Source: Arcicella rigui (GTDB taxonomy: Bacteria > Bacteroidota > Bacteroidia > Cytophagales > Spirosomataceae). Taken from it: a DNA stretch of 64,000 bases. The stretch lies in NCBI RefSeq assembly GCF_034929435.1, contig NZ_JAYFUM010000021.1, positions 1 to 64,000 on the forward strand, read 5' to 3'. Positions 15,880 through 24,956 of the stretch are shown here, piece after piece. The notes beneath the pieces were generated by a model, which was not told the DNA's origin, searched no databases, and saw only the letters and a list, made by a program, of their open reading frames with translations. Positions within the stretch are counted from its first letter, which is position 1. The number at the start of each line of letters is the position of its first letter. Made by a program: the position numbers and the translations under genes.

Positions 15880-15971
15880 GAGTTTTTAATTATGAATTAT
15901 GAAATCTGACTTTATATCAAAAATGATATATAGCCAGATTTCATAATTTCTATCTCATAATTAAAAAACTC
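15880..15971. terminator. Long imperfect hairpin between transporter genes
   Basis: GAGTTTTTAATTATGA... pairs with ...TCATAATTAAAAAACTC, and GAAATCTG with CAGATTTC, with small internal loops. It probably ends the ispD-meaB-MMPL transcript. It is one of the long intergenic hairpins typical of this window. Confidence 0.55.
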
Positions 15972-15976
15972 TTTTT

Positions 15977-18340
15977 CTATAAAAGTTTTTTAGTCTCTCG
16001 CTTGTTCAGCGTCATCAAGAAAGCAGGTAATAAAATTAAGTTACAAATCATCGCCATTAAAAGCGTGATTGAAACCAAAATACCCAGCGACTGCGTGCCT
16101 TTGAAACTTGAAGCCGTAAAAATGAAGAAACCAATAAATAAGACAATCGCTGTATAAAACATCGAAACCCCTGTATTCAAAATAGTGGCGTTGATGGCTT
16201 GTTTGGCGGTTTTGTTTTTATTCAAAAGTTCGTCTTTATAGCGAGTTAAAAAATAAATTGTTCCATCTGAAGAAATCCCGAAGGCAATTGAGAAAATCAG
16301 AATTGTTGAGTATTTTAAGTTAATATCAAAGAATCCCATCAAACCAGCCGTAATCAGCAAAGGAATCAAACTCGGTAAAGTAGAGATTAATACCATTTTC
16401 CAAGAACGGAACAAAAGAGCCATAATGATACAAATCAAAACGATGGCTTGGAAAGTACTTTCAATCAAATTGCCTTGTAAAAATTCATTTTGCCAAGCAA
16501 AAATCACACTATTTCCTGTAATTTCGGCATCATAGCCTTGTTTGTCGCCCTTTTTATACAATTCGTTGGTTTCGGCATTGTAGTTGAAAATGGTATCAAT
16601 TTTTGGCTGTAATTCTTTGATTAATTCATTGGTTCGCACCGTTCCGCAGTCAGCAATCTGAAAACTTACACGAGTATAGCGTTTGGTAGAATCAATAAAA
16701 CCTTTGGCTAAATTCTGTTTTCCACCTGATAAACTTGAATTATAATCTTTCAATTTTGAAAGTTCGTCGATACCCGGCAATACAAAGTATTTTGGGTCGC
16801 CACCACGATAAGCTTGGTAAATAAATTTGGCTGCCGTTACCAAAGAAACAGGTTTTGTAAACTCCGGATACTTGGCAAATTCTTTTTCCATTCGCTTGAT
16901 TTTGGTGAATAACTCTGGCGAACTCATCACTCTTCCTGCTTCATAAGTATCAATGGCTACTTCAAAAGGCATAATACCTTTGAAGTTTTTCTCTACAAAT
17001 TTTAAATCTAAATAAATCGGATTATCGTTTGCCAAACCATCTACGATATAGCCATTTGATTTGATTTTCGACATTCCATAAACTGAAACAGAAACGATAG
17101 CAATAATAATCAAGTAAATATATACTCGGCGGTAATTGACCCATTTGTCGATACCAATCAATATTTTAGAAATCCTTCCAGACTCTAAACGAGAAGTTTG
17201 TTTGCTTGATGGCGGAGCTAAATAACTGAACATCACAGGAATAAGTATCAGCGAAACTACATAAGTAAGCATTACGTTGATAGCCGCTACAATTCCGAAT
17301 TCAATCAAAAAAGTACTTCCTGTAAAAGCAAACACGCCAAAACCGATTGAAGTAGTAAGGTTTGAAAGAATAAGTGTTTGTCCAATTTTTTCAATGGTTA
17401 CTTTCAATGCCTGTTCTTTATCGCCATGCAAAGCGTATTCTTCGAGGTACTTATTCACTAAAAATATCGCATTTGGTACGCCAATCACAACTACCAAAGG
17501 CGGAATCAAGCCTGAAATAATAGTGATTTTAAAACCAAACAAAACGATAATTCCCAAAGCAGAAACAATTCCGACCAGAACGACCACCAAAGAAACTAAC
17601 ATTACTTTGAGGTTTCTAAAAAATACCAAAAGTATTAAGGAAGTAACCAAAATTGCCAAACCCAAGAAAATACCTAATTCAGTAGAAATCTGAGCCGTCA
17701 TTTCTGTTCGGATAAAGGGCATTCCAGAAAGATGTAAATCTACTTTTTGAGCTTCTTCAAATTTTTGTACCAAAGCTTTGATTTCCTTTACCGCCGTTAC
17801 TCTACTTTTATCGTTAATAGCTTTTTGGTCGAAAGTAATCATCATCAAATGCACATTGCCTGCTTCGTTGATGATAAAACCTTTGTAAAACGGTAATTTA
17901 TCTAATCGAGCTTTTACGGTATCTACTTCCGCTTGTGAAATGGCTCTTTGTGCAATCAAAGGTTTGGTTTCAAAGCGTTTTACAGAATCATTTTTGATTA
18001 CTCTCGGAATATTTCCTGCATATACAACATCTTTGATTGCCTTGATGCCTTTGATTTCTTTTACCAAATCTTGCCATTGTTGGAAAAAGGCTAAATCAAA
18101 CATTTTATCAGTTTCAATGCCGATAACCATGACAGAACCATCTTCACCAAAACGTTTTTTGAAAGATTCATACAACTGAAAACGTTCGTCTGATTTGGGA
18201 AGAATCTTTGGTAATTCACTTGAAATTTGCGTTTTTGATGCCATGAAAGTCATAAAAACCGTTAGAGCGATTACGACCGATAAGTAGGCAATCCGATTTT
18301 TAAGAATTGATAAGGCTAAGTGATGCCAGAAGTTTTTCAT
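15977..18340 (-). CDS. MMPL/RND-family exporter
   Basis: A 787-residue RND-superfamily membrane protein with 12 predicted helices in two similar halves, each a first helix, a large periplasmic loop and a five-helix bundle. The loop regions are about residues 40-215 and 420-615. Helix 4 motifs GVPNAIFLVNKYLEEY (first half) and GISSDGTIYFLTRYKDEL (second half) are the MMPL/hopanoid-transporter-like signature. Such single-chain RND proteins move lipids or hydrophobic compounds. It starts one base after the stop of meaB and thus forms an operon with ispD and meaB; an isoprenoid or lipid substrate is a tempting but unproven inference. Confidence 0.85.
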   Translation of the reverse strand: MKNFWHHLALSILKNRIAYLSVVIALTVFMTFMASKTQISSELPKILPKSDERFQLYESFKKRFGEDGSVMVIGIETDKMFDLAFFQQWQDLVKEIKGIKAIKDVVYAGNIPRVIKNDSVKRFETKPLIAQRAISQAEVDTVKARLDKLPFYKGFIINEAGNVHLMMITFDQKAINDKSRVTAVKEIKALVQKFEEAQKVDLHLSGMPFIRTEMTAQISTELGIFLGLAILVTSLILLVFFRNLKVMLVSLVVVLVGIVSALGIIVLFGFKITIISGLIPPLVVVIGVPNAIFLVNKYLEEYALHGDKEQALKVTIEKIGQTLILSNLTTSIGFGVFAFTGSTFLIEFGIVAAINVMLTYVVSLILIPVMFSYLAPPSSKQTSRLESGRISKILIGIDKWVNYRRVYIYLIIIAIVSVSVYGMSKIKSNGYIVDGLANDNPIYLDLKFVEKNFKGIMPFEVAIDTYEAGRVMSSPELFTKIKRMEKEFAKYPEFTKPVSLVTAAKFIYQAYRGGDPKYFVLPGIDELSKLKDYNSSLSGGKQNLAKGFIDSTKRYTRVSFQIADCGTVRTNELIKELQPKIDTIFNYNAETNELYKKGDKQGYDAEITGNSVIFAWQNEFLQGNLIESTFQAIVLICIIMALLFRSWKMVLISTLPSLIPLLITAGLMGFFDINLKYSTILIFSIAFGISSDGTIYFLTRYKDELLNKNKTAKQAINATILNTGVSMFYTAIVLFIGFFIFTASSFKGTQSLGILVSITLLMAMICNLILLPAFLMTLNKRETKKLL

Positions 18341-18341
18341 T

Positions 18342-19328
18342 TTATTTTTGATAAAATAGATTCAGTAATTCCATAGCAGCGTTTACGGGCAGTTTTTTGC
18401 CTTCGCTGACTTCTTGCTGAACTGTATGAATATGAGTACTAATGCTTGGATGTTGATAAAAATGTTCTTCTAAGGATTGCTTGATAAAATCGTGCATCCA
18501 TTCCAAATTCTGTTGGCTACGTATTTTGTCAAAATTACCATTTTCTGAAAGTACCGAACGGTGTTTTTCGACCGAAGCCCAAATTTCTGAGATACCTTTC
18601 TGCGTAAGTGCCGAGCAAGTAATTACTTGGGGAAACCAGCCTGTTGGGTTTGGGGGAGACAAATGTAGGGCATTTTGATATTCTACTTTTGCCAAATCAG
18701 CAAAATGTTCATTGCCAGAATCGGCTTTGGTGATGGCAACCAAATCTGCCATTTCCATAATTCCTTTTTTAATTCCTTGAAGTTCATCGCCAGCACCTGC
18801 CAGCATCAGCAATAAGAAGAAATCTACCATTCCTTTCACCAAGGTTTCGGACTGCCCTACGCCTACGGTTTCGATGATGATTACTTCAAAGCCTGCGGCT
18901 TCGCAAAGGAGCATGGCTTCACGGGTTTTCTGAGTAACGCCACCCAAATCGCCACTGGTGGGCGAAGGGCGAATATATGCCAAAGGTTCTTGTGAAAGTT
19001 CCTCCATGCGAGTTTTATCACCCAAAATACTGCCTTTGCTAATCGGCGAACTGGGGTCGATGGCTAAAACGGCTATTTTCTTTCCCTGCTTGGTCAAATA
19101 CTTTCCGAAAGATTCAATAAAAGTACTTTTCCCAACGCCCGGCACACCCGTAATGCCGATTCTCACGGCTTTACCAGTGTATGGCAAAACAGCCTCCAAT
19201 ACTTCACGAGCCAAAGCTCTATCAGAGAGTAAACTGCTTTCAGTAAGGGTGATAGCTCTGCTGAGAATCATTCGATTACCCGCCAGAATGCCATCAACAT
19301 ATTGCGTTTTTGTTAAACGTCTAAGCAT
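18342..19328 (-). CDS. meaB: Methylmalonyl-CoA mutase-associated GTPase MeaB
   Basis: A 328-residue G3E GTPase that protects and loads adenosylcobalamin into methylmalonyl-CoA mutase. The P-loop is GVPGVGKSTF (about 62-71), followed by AIDPSSPISKGSILGDKTRM (switch region with the family's SILGD), VIIIETVGVGQSE (Walker B and switch II) and ITKADS (NKxD equivalent). Length and motifs are standard. Its first 8 bases overlap the end of ispD and its stop lies one base before the MMPL gene, so the three are co-transcribed. No mutase subunit gene is in the window, which is unusual but common enough in Bacteroidota. Confidence 0.93.
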   Translation of the reverse strand: MLRRLTKTQYVDGILAGNRMILSRAITLTESSLLSDRALAREVLEAVLPYTGKAVRIGITGVPGVGKSTFIESFGKYLTKQGKKIAVLAIDPSSPISKGSILGDKTRMEELSQEPLAYIRPSPTSGDLGGVTQKTREAMLLCEAAGFEVIIIETVGVGQSETLVKGMVDFFLLLMLAGAGDELQGIKKGIMEMADLVAITKADSGNEHFADLAKVEYQNALHLSPPNPTGWFPQVITCSALTQKGISEIWASVEKHRSVLSENGNFDKIRSQQNLEWMHDFIKQSLEEHFYQHPSISTHIHTVQQEVSEGKKLPVNAAMELLNLFYQK

Positions 19329-19980
19329 TTCGCTTCAAAATAATTTCTGCCCATTCCAAGTCTTCTGGCGTGGTGATTTTAATATTTTCGTAAGAACCTT
19401 CAATCAAATTTATTTCAAAACCTGCGTGTTCGGCAACACTGGCATCGTCGGTAAAAGTACTTAACTCTGGGCTTTGAAAAGCCTTTTTGATAATAGAAAC
19501 CTGAAAAGTTTGTGGCGTTTGAATCAAACGGACGCTCTCACGGTCGATAGCATGCCCATCCACACGCACAGAATCTTTTGACGGAACACTCACTACTGCT
19601 GTTCCTTTTGCGGCGGCTACAACAAAACTTTCACGGATAATTTCTGGAGAAACAAAAGGACGCACACCGTCGTGTATGGCTACGATTCCGTCTTTGCGGA
19701 TAGCCGCTAAACCATTTTTACCAGACTGAAAACGAGTCTTCCCTCCTTTTACTAATTGATGTGCCACGGCAAAGTCGTGTTTTTCACAAAGGTCTTCCCA
19801 AAATTTTATTTGTATTTCTGGTAAAACTAAAATTAATTCAATACTTGGGTCTGCCTCTTTAAAACGAATTAATGTGTGCATCAAAACTGGATAACCTCCT
19901 ATTTCGATAAACTGTTTAGGCAAATCACTTTTCATTCTGCTACCACTTCCACCCGCAACGATAATGGCATACTTATTCAT
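19321..19980 (-). CDS. ispD: 2-C-methyl-D-erythritol 4-phosphate cytidylyltransferase
   Basis: A 219-residue IspD, the third step of the MEP isoprenoid pathway, making CDP-methylerythritol from CTP and MEP. The N-terminal CTP site is IIVAGGSGSRMKSDLPKQF (residues 6-24; the glycine loop, Arg15 and Lys22), and later blocks VAIHDGVRPFVSPEII (about 102-117), VRLIQTPQTF (about 152-161) and FTDDASVAE (about 176-184) are the family signatures. It is the first gene of the ispD-meaB-MMPL operon. The 310 bases upstream hold a repeat hairpin and the queA terminator. Confidence 0.95.
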   Translation of the reverse strand: MNKYAIIVAGGSGSRMKSDLPKQFIEIGGYPVLMHTLIRFKEADPSIELILVLPEIQIKFWEDLCEKHDFAVAHQLVKGGKTRFQSGKNGLAAIRKDGIVAIHDGVRPFVSPEIIRESFVVAAAKGTAVVSVPSKDSVRVDGHAIDRESVRLIQTPQTFQVSIIKKAFQSPELSTFTDDASVAEHAGFEINLIEGSYENIKITTPEDLEWAEIILKRNA

Positions 19981-20038
19981 AAAATAACTTAGGGTTAGTG
20001 ATTAGGGCTTGTACGAAGCATTCTGAAAATTCTTGCTT

Positions 20039-20150
20039 TCGGATTTCAGATGTCGGATTTCGGATTTATCAAATGCTTTTTTTATAAATATTTTACGAAA
20101 AATGTCATCTTATTCCATCTCCGAAATCAGAAATCCTAAATCCAAAATAG
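20039..20150. repeat. Long imperfect hairpin with GGATTTC-type units
   Basis: Left arm TCGGATTTCAGATGTCGGAT (20040-20058 region) with three tandem copies of a GGATTTC/GTCGGAT unit, right arm CTCCGAAATCAGAAATCC, spacer about 55 bases. Closely related in both arms and spacer to the element at 7329-7432. Together with the terminator at 20225-20268 it fills the 311-base gap between ispD and queA; nothing else is seen there. Confidence 0.5.
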
Positions 20151-20224
20151 CCTCTAAACTTTCGTACAGTACCAGTTGATAATTGTAAGTTAGCGTTTTA
20201 CGATAATAACTCGTAAAACAAATA

Positions 20225-20268
20225 AGCGAAAGACCTAAGCCATAAAACTATGCCTTATGTCTTTCGCC
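20225..20268 (-). terminator. Intrinsic terminator after queA
   Basis: GCGAAAGAC (20226-20234) pairs with GTCTTTCGC (20259-20267), continuing inward with two mismatches to a 4-base loop. It follows the queA stop on the minus strand by about 24 bases. Confidence 0.65.
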
Positions 20269-20291
20269 TAAGTATTTTGGTTGAAAAAATC

Positions 20292-21344
20292 TTAGATAAT
20301 CAACATCGCATCGCCATAACTAAAGAATTTGTATTTTTCTTTAATAGCAATTTGATACGCTTCTTTGATTAAATCATATCCACCAAAAGCCGAAGTCATC
20401 ATTAATAAAATTGATTCTGGCAAGTGAATATTAGTCAATAATGCGTTTGGAATTCTGAAATCATAGGGAGGGAAGATAAATTTATCTGTCCAGCCTTCGA
20501 TTGGTTTCAAGTGTCCATCTGCCGAAACCGAAGATTCTAATGCTTTCAAAACCGTAGTTCCGATAGCACAAATTCTCTTTTTCTTATCAATTCCTTCATT
20601 TACCACATCGCAAGTACTTGCCGTGATATTGAAGTTTTCTGAATCTGTTTTATGCTTTGTTAAGTCTTCAACGTCCACCTGACGGAAAGTTCCTAAGCCC
20701 ACATGAAGCGTAAGCGGTGTGAAATTGATACCTTTCAATTCCAGACGTTTCATAATGATTTTAGAAAAGTGTAAACCAGCCGTTGGGGCAGCAACCGCTC
20801 CGACGTGTTCAGCATAAATCGTTTGATAACGCTCTTCGTCGGCTGCTTCTACTTTACGTTTAAAACGGATTTCATCTGGTAGTGGCGTTTCGCCTAATTG
20901 ATGAATCGCTTTCATTAAAGCTTTATGGTCGCCATCGTACAAGAAACGAATGGTACGTCCACGAGATGTAGTATTGTCAATGACCTCTGCCACTAAGTCG
21001 CTATCACCAAAATACAATTTATTTCCTACTCTTATTTTACGAGCCGGGTCAACCAAAACATCCCAAAGGCGGTGTTCACGGTTTAATTCACGAAGTAGAA
21101 AAACTTCAATCTTAGCACCTGTTTTCTCTTTCTGACCGAATAAACGAGCTGGAAAAACTTTGGTATCATTGGTTACCATCACATCTCCATCATCAAAATA
21201 GTCCAAAATATCAGAGAACATTCTGTGTTCGATAGTTTTTGTTTTTCTATTCACGACCATCAATCGTGAGTCACCTCTGTTCTCTGGTGGATACAAGGCA
21301 ATAAGGTTATTAGGGAGGTCGAATCTGAATTCAGATAGTTTCAT
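20292..21344 (-). CDS. queA: S-adenosylmethionine:tRNA ribosyltransferase-isomerase
   Basis: QueA, about 350 residues, transfers and isomerises the ribosyl part of SAM onto preQ1 in tRNA to give epoxyqueuosine. I choose the ATG at 21344 because the conserved start MKLSEFRFDLPNNLIA begins there; a frame-open ATG at 21380 adds 12 unlikely residues. Signatures are ENRGDSRLMVV, VTNDTKVFPARLFG, HVGAVAAPTAGLHFS, TLHVGLGTFRQV and the C-terminal LTNIHLPESILLMMTSAFGG. Length is normal. It is transcribed singly, from a candidate promoter about 190 bases upstream. Confidence 0.95.
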   Translation of the reverse strand: MKLSEFRFDLPNNLIALYPPENRGDSRLMVVNRKTKTIEHRMFSDILDYFDDGDVMVTNDTKVFPARLFGQKEKTGAKIEVFLLRELNREHRLWDVLVDPARKIRVGNKLYFGDSDLVAEVIDNTTSRGRTIRFLYDGDHKALMKAIHQLGETPLPDEIRFKRKVEAADEERYQTIYAEHVGAVAAPTAGLHFSKIIMKRLELKGINFTPLTLHVGLGTFRQVDVEDLTKHKTDSENFNITASTCDVVNEGIDKKKRICAIGTTVLKALESSVSADGHLKPIEGWTDKFIFPPYDFRIPNALLTNIHLPESILLMMTSAFGGYDLIKEAYQIAIKEKYKFFSYGDAMLII

Positions 21345-21532
21345 TCTAATAATGTTTGCGGTTTTTTCGCCTGGAGTCATTTCTTGCGGTTTTAAAACTT
21401 GGTTTTGTTTGATATAAATGGTTGGTATAAAGGGTTTCTCGCATCAATATCAAAACAATAATCTTGATTAAAAATCTTGATTTTATACCAAAGTCCCTTG
21501 CCCTAAAGCTAATGACTTCATTACGATTCTTA

Positions 21533-21564
21533 CAAATATACAATTTCAAGATAGGGCTTGTCAA
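21533..21564 (-). promoter_or_regulatory. Bacteroidota-type promoter upstream of queA
   Basis: On the minus strand TTGAC, then TATATTTG with 21 bases between TTG and TATATTTG. It would give queA a leader of about 180 bases. The rest of the 540-base gap (21345-21885) is A/T-rich and I see nothing else recognisable in it; I see no clear preQ1 riboswitch. Confidence 0.4.
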
Positions 21565-21885
21565 TACACAGAACGAATTAATTCAAGTTTATTACCTTAA
21601 AAAAGTTATATTTTGAGGAAATATTCAACTCCATTTCTCATATAAGCACTTTTCCTTAGTTTTTTCAAATTTGAAAAAAAATTAAAAAAATTACTTTTTT
21701 GGTCATTTCTATCCCAAAAATATGCTTTTCAAGCCTTTTAGGTACAAGTTCCCTTTTTCCCGACCGAAGGCTTCAATGGGCAATATTATAAAATCTCTGA
21801 ACAAATACTTATGATTTTTGTTAGCAATAGGTAATTTAAAAATGTTGCTAAAATCTTTTAGCTATAAACATATTCAATTCTCGAA

Positions 21886-23193
21886 ATGACTAAAATTTCT
21901 ATTTTTTGGTTTCGCCGTGACCTCCGCTTGCACGATAACGCTGGGCTTTATCATGCCTTAAAATCGGGCAATAAAGTATTGCCTATCTTTATTTTTGATA
22001 AAAATATTTTAGATAGATTGGATGATAAACGTGACCGACGAGTAGAGTTCATTCACCAAGCATTAAGCGATTTGCAGCAAGAATTAGTGGCTTTGGGTTC
22101 ATCGCTTTGGGTGCAGTATAGTACGCCCGAAGAGGTTTTTCCTGCATTACTCAATCAATTTGATATTGAAAGTATTTATACCAATCACGATTACGAAAAG
22201 TATGCACAAGAAAGAGACGATGCCGTTCGTGAATTTGTCAATAGCGAAAATGTAGCTTTTCATACTTTTAAAGACCAAGTAATTTTTGAAAAAAATGAAG
22301 TACTTTCTGGTGCAGGTACACCCTACACCGTTTTTACGCCATACAGCCGAAAATGGAAAGAAAAAGTGAATGATTTTTACTTGAAACCATATCCTACCGA
22401 AAAGTATTTTCATCAATTTTTGAATACTGAGCCTTTTGCTATGCCCACTTTGGCATCAATGGGTTTTGAGGCTGTGGGTGCTTCTTTTCCAAGCAAAGAA
22501 GTGCGAGAAAGTATCGTAAAAAACTATGCTGAAAAAAGAGATTTCCCAGCAGTGGTGGGTACTTCAAGGCTTTCGGTGCATTTACGTTTTGGGACGGTGA
22601 GTATCCGTGAGTTGGCAAGAAAGGCTCAGGCTTTGTCTGAAACTTGGCTGAATGAATTGATTTGGCGAGATTTTTATTTCAATATTACTTATCATTTTCC
22701 ACATATCGGGCAGGGTTTTGCTTTTAGAAAAGAGTACGATAAAATTCGCTGGAGAAATAATGAGGCGGAATTTAAGCTTTGGTGTGAAGGGAAAACGGGT
22801 TATCCAATCGTGGATGCTGGAATGCGTGAATTGAACGCTACGGGTTTTATGCACAATCGTGTGAGGATGATTGTGGCGAGTTTCTTGACAAAACATTTGT
22901 TGATTGACTGGCGTTGGGGCGAGAAGTACTTTGCTAAAAAACTCTTGGATTTTGATTTTGCAGCAAATAACGGGGGCTGGCAATGGGCTTCGGGAAGTGG
23001 CTGCGACGCTGCTCCGTACTTTAGGGTATTTAATCCGACTTTACAGACACAAAAATTTGATAAAGATTTGGCTTACATCAAAAAATGGGTACCCGAACTC
23101 AATAGTTTCAATTACCCACAGCCTATCGTAAACCATGACTTTGCCAGAAAAAGAGTTGTGCCTGTTTATCAGGAGGCGTTAAAGGCTAAGTAA
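21886..23193 (+). CDS. phrB: Deoxyribodipyrimidine photolyase (class I)
   Basis: A 435-residue cryptochrome/photolyase-family enzyme that repairs cyclobutane pyrimidine dimers with blue light. The N-terminal alpha/beta domain begins FWFRRDLRLHDNAGL; the C-terminal FAD domain has TSRLSVHLRFGTVSIREL (about 225-242), LNELIWRDFYFNI, WCEGKTGYPIVDAGMREL, HNRVRMIVASFLTKHLLIDWRWGE and the strongly conserved GSGCDAAPYFRVFNP with QTQKFD. These include the FAD-binding and tryptophan-chain residues. Length is slightly short of E. coli PhrB but complete. It is a single-gene unit followed by a repeat-built hairpin. Confidence 0.93.
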   Translation: MTKISIFWFRRDLRLHDNAGLYHALKSGNKVLPIFIFDKNILDRLDDKRDRRVEFIHQALSDLQQELVALGSSLWVQYSTPEEVFPALLNQFDIESIYTNHDYEKYAQERDDAVREFVNSENVAFHTFKDQVIFEKNEVLSGAGTPYTVFTPYSRKWKEKVNDFYLKPYPTEKYFHQFLNTEPFAMPTLASMGFEAVGASFPSKEVRESIVKNYAEKRDFPAVVGTSRLSVHLRFGTVSIRELARKAQALSETWLNELIWRDFYFNITYHFPHIGQGFAFRKEYDKIRWRNNEAEFKLWCEGKTGYPIVDAGMRELNATGFMHNRVRMIVASFLTKHLLIDWRWGEKYFAKKLLDFDFAANNGGWQWASGSGCDAAPYFRVFNPTLQTQKFDKDLAYIKKWVPELNSFNYPQPIVNHDFARKRVVPVYQEALKAK

Positions 23194-23194
23194 G

Positions 23195-23366
23195 ACTTTA
23201 GGACTTCAGGACTTTAAGATTTTAGGATTTTTAGACTTTAAGATTTGGTAACTTTAGAGTTAAAACATCCCAATAGTCTCAAAACTTTAAAATCACTCAA
23301 GTATTCTAATCGAATATCTCTTAAAATCATAAAGTCCTAAAGTCATCAAGTCTTAAAGTCTCCAAA
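23195..23366. repeat. Long imperfect hairpin built of 8-9 base ACTTTAGG-type units
   Basis: Left arm has about seven tandem units of the kind ACTTTAGG / ACTTCAGG / ACTTTAAG / ATTTTAGG; the right arm has the complementary units (TAAAGTCCTAAAGTCATCAAG, CTTAAAGTC). It fills the space between the convergent photolyase and cdaA genes and probably acts as a bidirectional terminator. Confidence 0.55.
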
Positions 23367-23367
23367 A

Positions 23368-24153
23368 CTAATCATTCAAAATATAATCCTTCAATTTAGC
23401 CTCTAAATCTTGGATAGACATATTTCTGAAAATTCCTCCGTGGTTTACGAAAGAGATTTCTGCTTTTTCTTCTGAAACTACGATAATGGCTGCGTCGGTC
23501 TGTTCGCTCATGCCAAAAGCAGCTCTGTGTCTGAATCCTAAAGTAGGTGAAATTGTACCACTTTCTGAAACGGGTAACATACAACGTGCCGCCGCTAATC
23601 TTCCATCTTTGATAATAACCGCACCATCGTGTAAGGGACTATTTTTATGAAAAATCGTGAGGATAAGTCTTTTTGATACTTCTGCATCCAACACATCTCC
23701 TGACTCTATGAATTTCTTTAAATCATCTTCTTTTTCAATCACAATCAATGCACCCGTATAACTCAAAGACATCACTTTTACGGCTTCTACAATCGACTGT
23801 AAAGTATTGATATTTTCTTTGGCAACTTTTGGCGTATAAAACTTTTTGAGCAAAGTATTTTCACGAATTGAAGTAGAGCGACCAAGCATCATCAAGAAGC
23901 GTCTGATTTCTTGTTGGAAAATAATCAACAGTGCCAATACGCCCATGTTCATAAATTGTCCCAAAATTGAAGACAAAAATTCCATTCCTAATGCTTTAGA
24001 CACCAAGTAAACGCCATAAACCATTAAGTACCCAAAAAAGATTTTATTAGCGATACTTCCCTGAATCAGTTTATAAATCTGATACAGCATGAAAGCCACC
24101 AATAAAATATCTAAAACATCAATCCAATCAATTGTTAAAAAGCCTATTTGCAT
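23368..24153 (-). CDS. cdaA: Diadenylate cyclase CdaA
   Basis: A 261-residue membrane-bound DAC enzyme that makes the second messenger cyclic di-AMP from two ATP. Three N-terminal membrane helices (about 8-85) precede the DisA_N catalytic domain, whose signature motifs are both intact: LHDGAVII (about 174) and GFRHRAAFGMSE (about 205). FHKNSPLHDG and SEEKAEISFVNHGGIFRN are also typical. In many Bacteroidota the gene follows folP, which is not adjacent here. Upstream to 24289 there is only a short A/T-rich gap. Confidence 0.94.
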   Translation of the reverse strand: MQIGFLTIDWIDVLDILLVAFMLYQIYKLIQGSIANKIFFGYLMVYGVYLVSKALGMEFLSSILGQFMNMGVLALLIIFQQEIRRFLMMLGRSTSIRENTLLKKFYTPKVAKENINTLQSIVEAVKVMSLSYTGALIVIEKEDDLKKFIESGDVLDAEVSKRLILTIFHKNSPLHDGAVIIKDGRLAAARCMLPVSESGTISPTLGFRHRAAFGMSEQTDAAIIVVSEEKAEISFVNHGGIFRNMSIQDLEAKLKDYILND

Positions 24154-24289
24154 CTTATTTTTTTAAAAGGTTTTTATTAAGTTCAAAAGTATATTTAGTG
24201 TAAAAGTATTCTATACTATCGGCTCTCTGATTTCGGCTCTCGGCAAAAATGTATATTTTTATTATCATCCGAATGCTGAAAGCTCATTG

Positions 24290-24955
24290 CTATGCCGTTC
24301 CCAAAATGTACGCTCCATCCAAACAGATTTTTGCATACGCTTCCATTTTTGAAGGTTCACAAACGCCAATAAAATCACCTTTTTTGCCTTGCATATCCGT
24401 AATTACTTGAAAATGAAGATGTGGAGGCCAGTCTCCATTTACGGCAAATTCACCAAATTCTGCGATTTTCTCGCCTGCTTCAATGGATTTTCCTTCAAAA
24501 AGCGAATCCAGACATTCAAGATTCAAATGTCCGTAAAGCGTATAAAAAGTGTTTTCTTCTAAATAATGTTCTAAGATAATAGTTGGGCCGTAATCTCCAA
24601 AACCAGCATTATTCTGAAAACTATGTACTTTCCCTGCCAATGGAGCAAAAACTGGCGTGCCTGCTGCCGCCCAAATATCAATTCCTAAATGAATGGAACG
24701 AGGTTCTTCGTTTTGTTGGAAATGTTCACTTCTTCGATAAATATAACGATTTTCGAGATAACCTCCAATGGCACAAACCGCTTTTGCTTCATTAATTTTC
24801 TCATCTACGTACTTACTAAACAAAACGGTATCGGCTAAATTTAATTCCTTTAAATCGGGATTATTCTCTGTGAGGTCGATATGATAAATTGTTTCCTTTT
24901 GAAAATCAAAAGGAACAACGGGTTTGAATGAGTACTTTTTTAAGATTTCTATCAT
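24290..24955 (-). CDS. M23-family peptidase (LytM-type)
   Basis: About 221 residues from the ATG at 24955. The open frame continues 45 codons further upstream, but those codons come from the GGATTTC-type repeat (giving repeated SDI-NPK peptides), so the later start is preferred. The M23 fold is residues 90-215, with zinc ligands in HLGIDIWAAAGTPVFAP (His and Asp) and HLHFQVI (last His), and TLYGHLNL as the catalytic loop. There is no signal peptide, so the substrate is unclear; it may act on peptides inside the cell or be exported in another way. It precedes cdaA on the same strand by 136 bases. Confidence 0.82.
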   Translation of the reverse strand: MIEILKKYSFKPVVPFDFQKETIYHIDLTENNPDLKELNLADTVLFSKYVDEKINEAKAVCAIGGYLENRYIYRRSEHFQQNEEPRSIHLGIDIWAAAGTPVFAPLAGKVHSFQNNAGFGDYGPTIILEHYLEENTFYTLYGHLNLECLDSLFEGKSIEAGEKIAEFGEFAVNGDWPPHLHFQVITDMQGKKGDFIGVCEPSKMEAYAKICLDGAYILGTA

Positions 24956-24956
24956 A

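Noticed and set aside
21345..21500. preQ1 riboswitch in the queA leader
   Set aside because: The long leader invited a check, but no characteristic hairpin plus A-rich tail is visible, and queA itself acts after preQ1.
21346..21564. Open frame of 72 residues on the minus strand overlapping queA
   Set aside because: It overlaps the queA start and has no domain; the region is better read as the queA leader.
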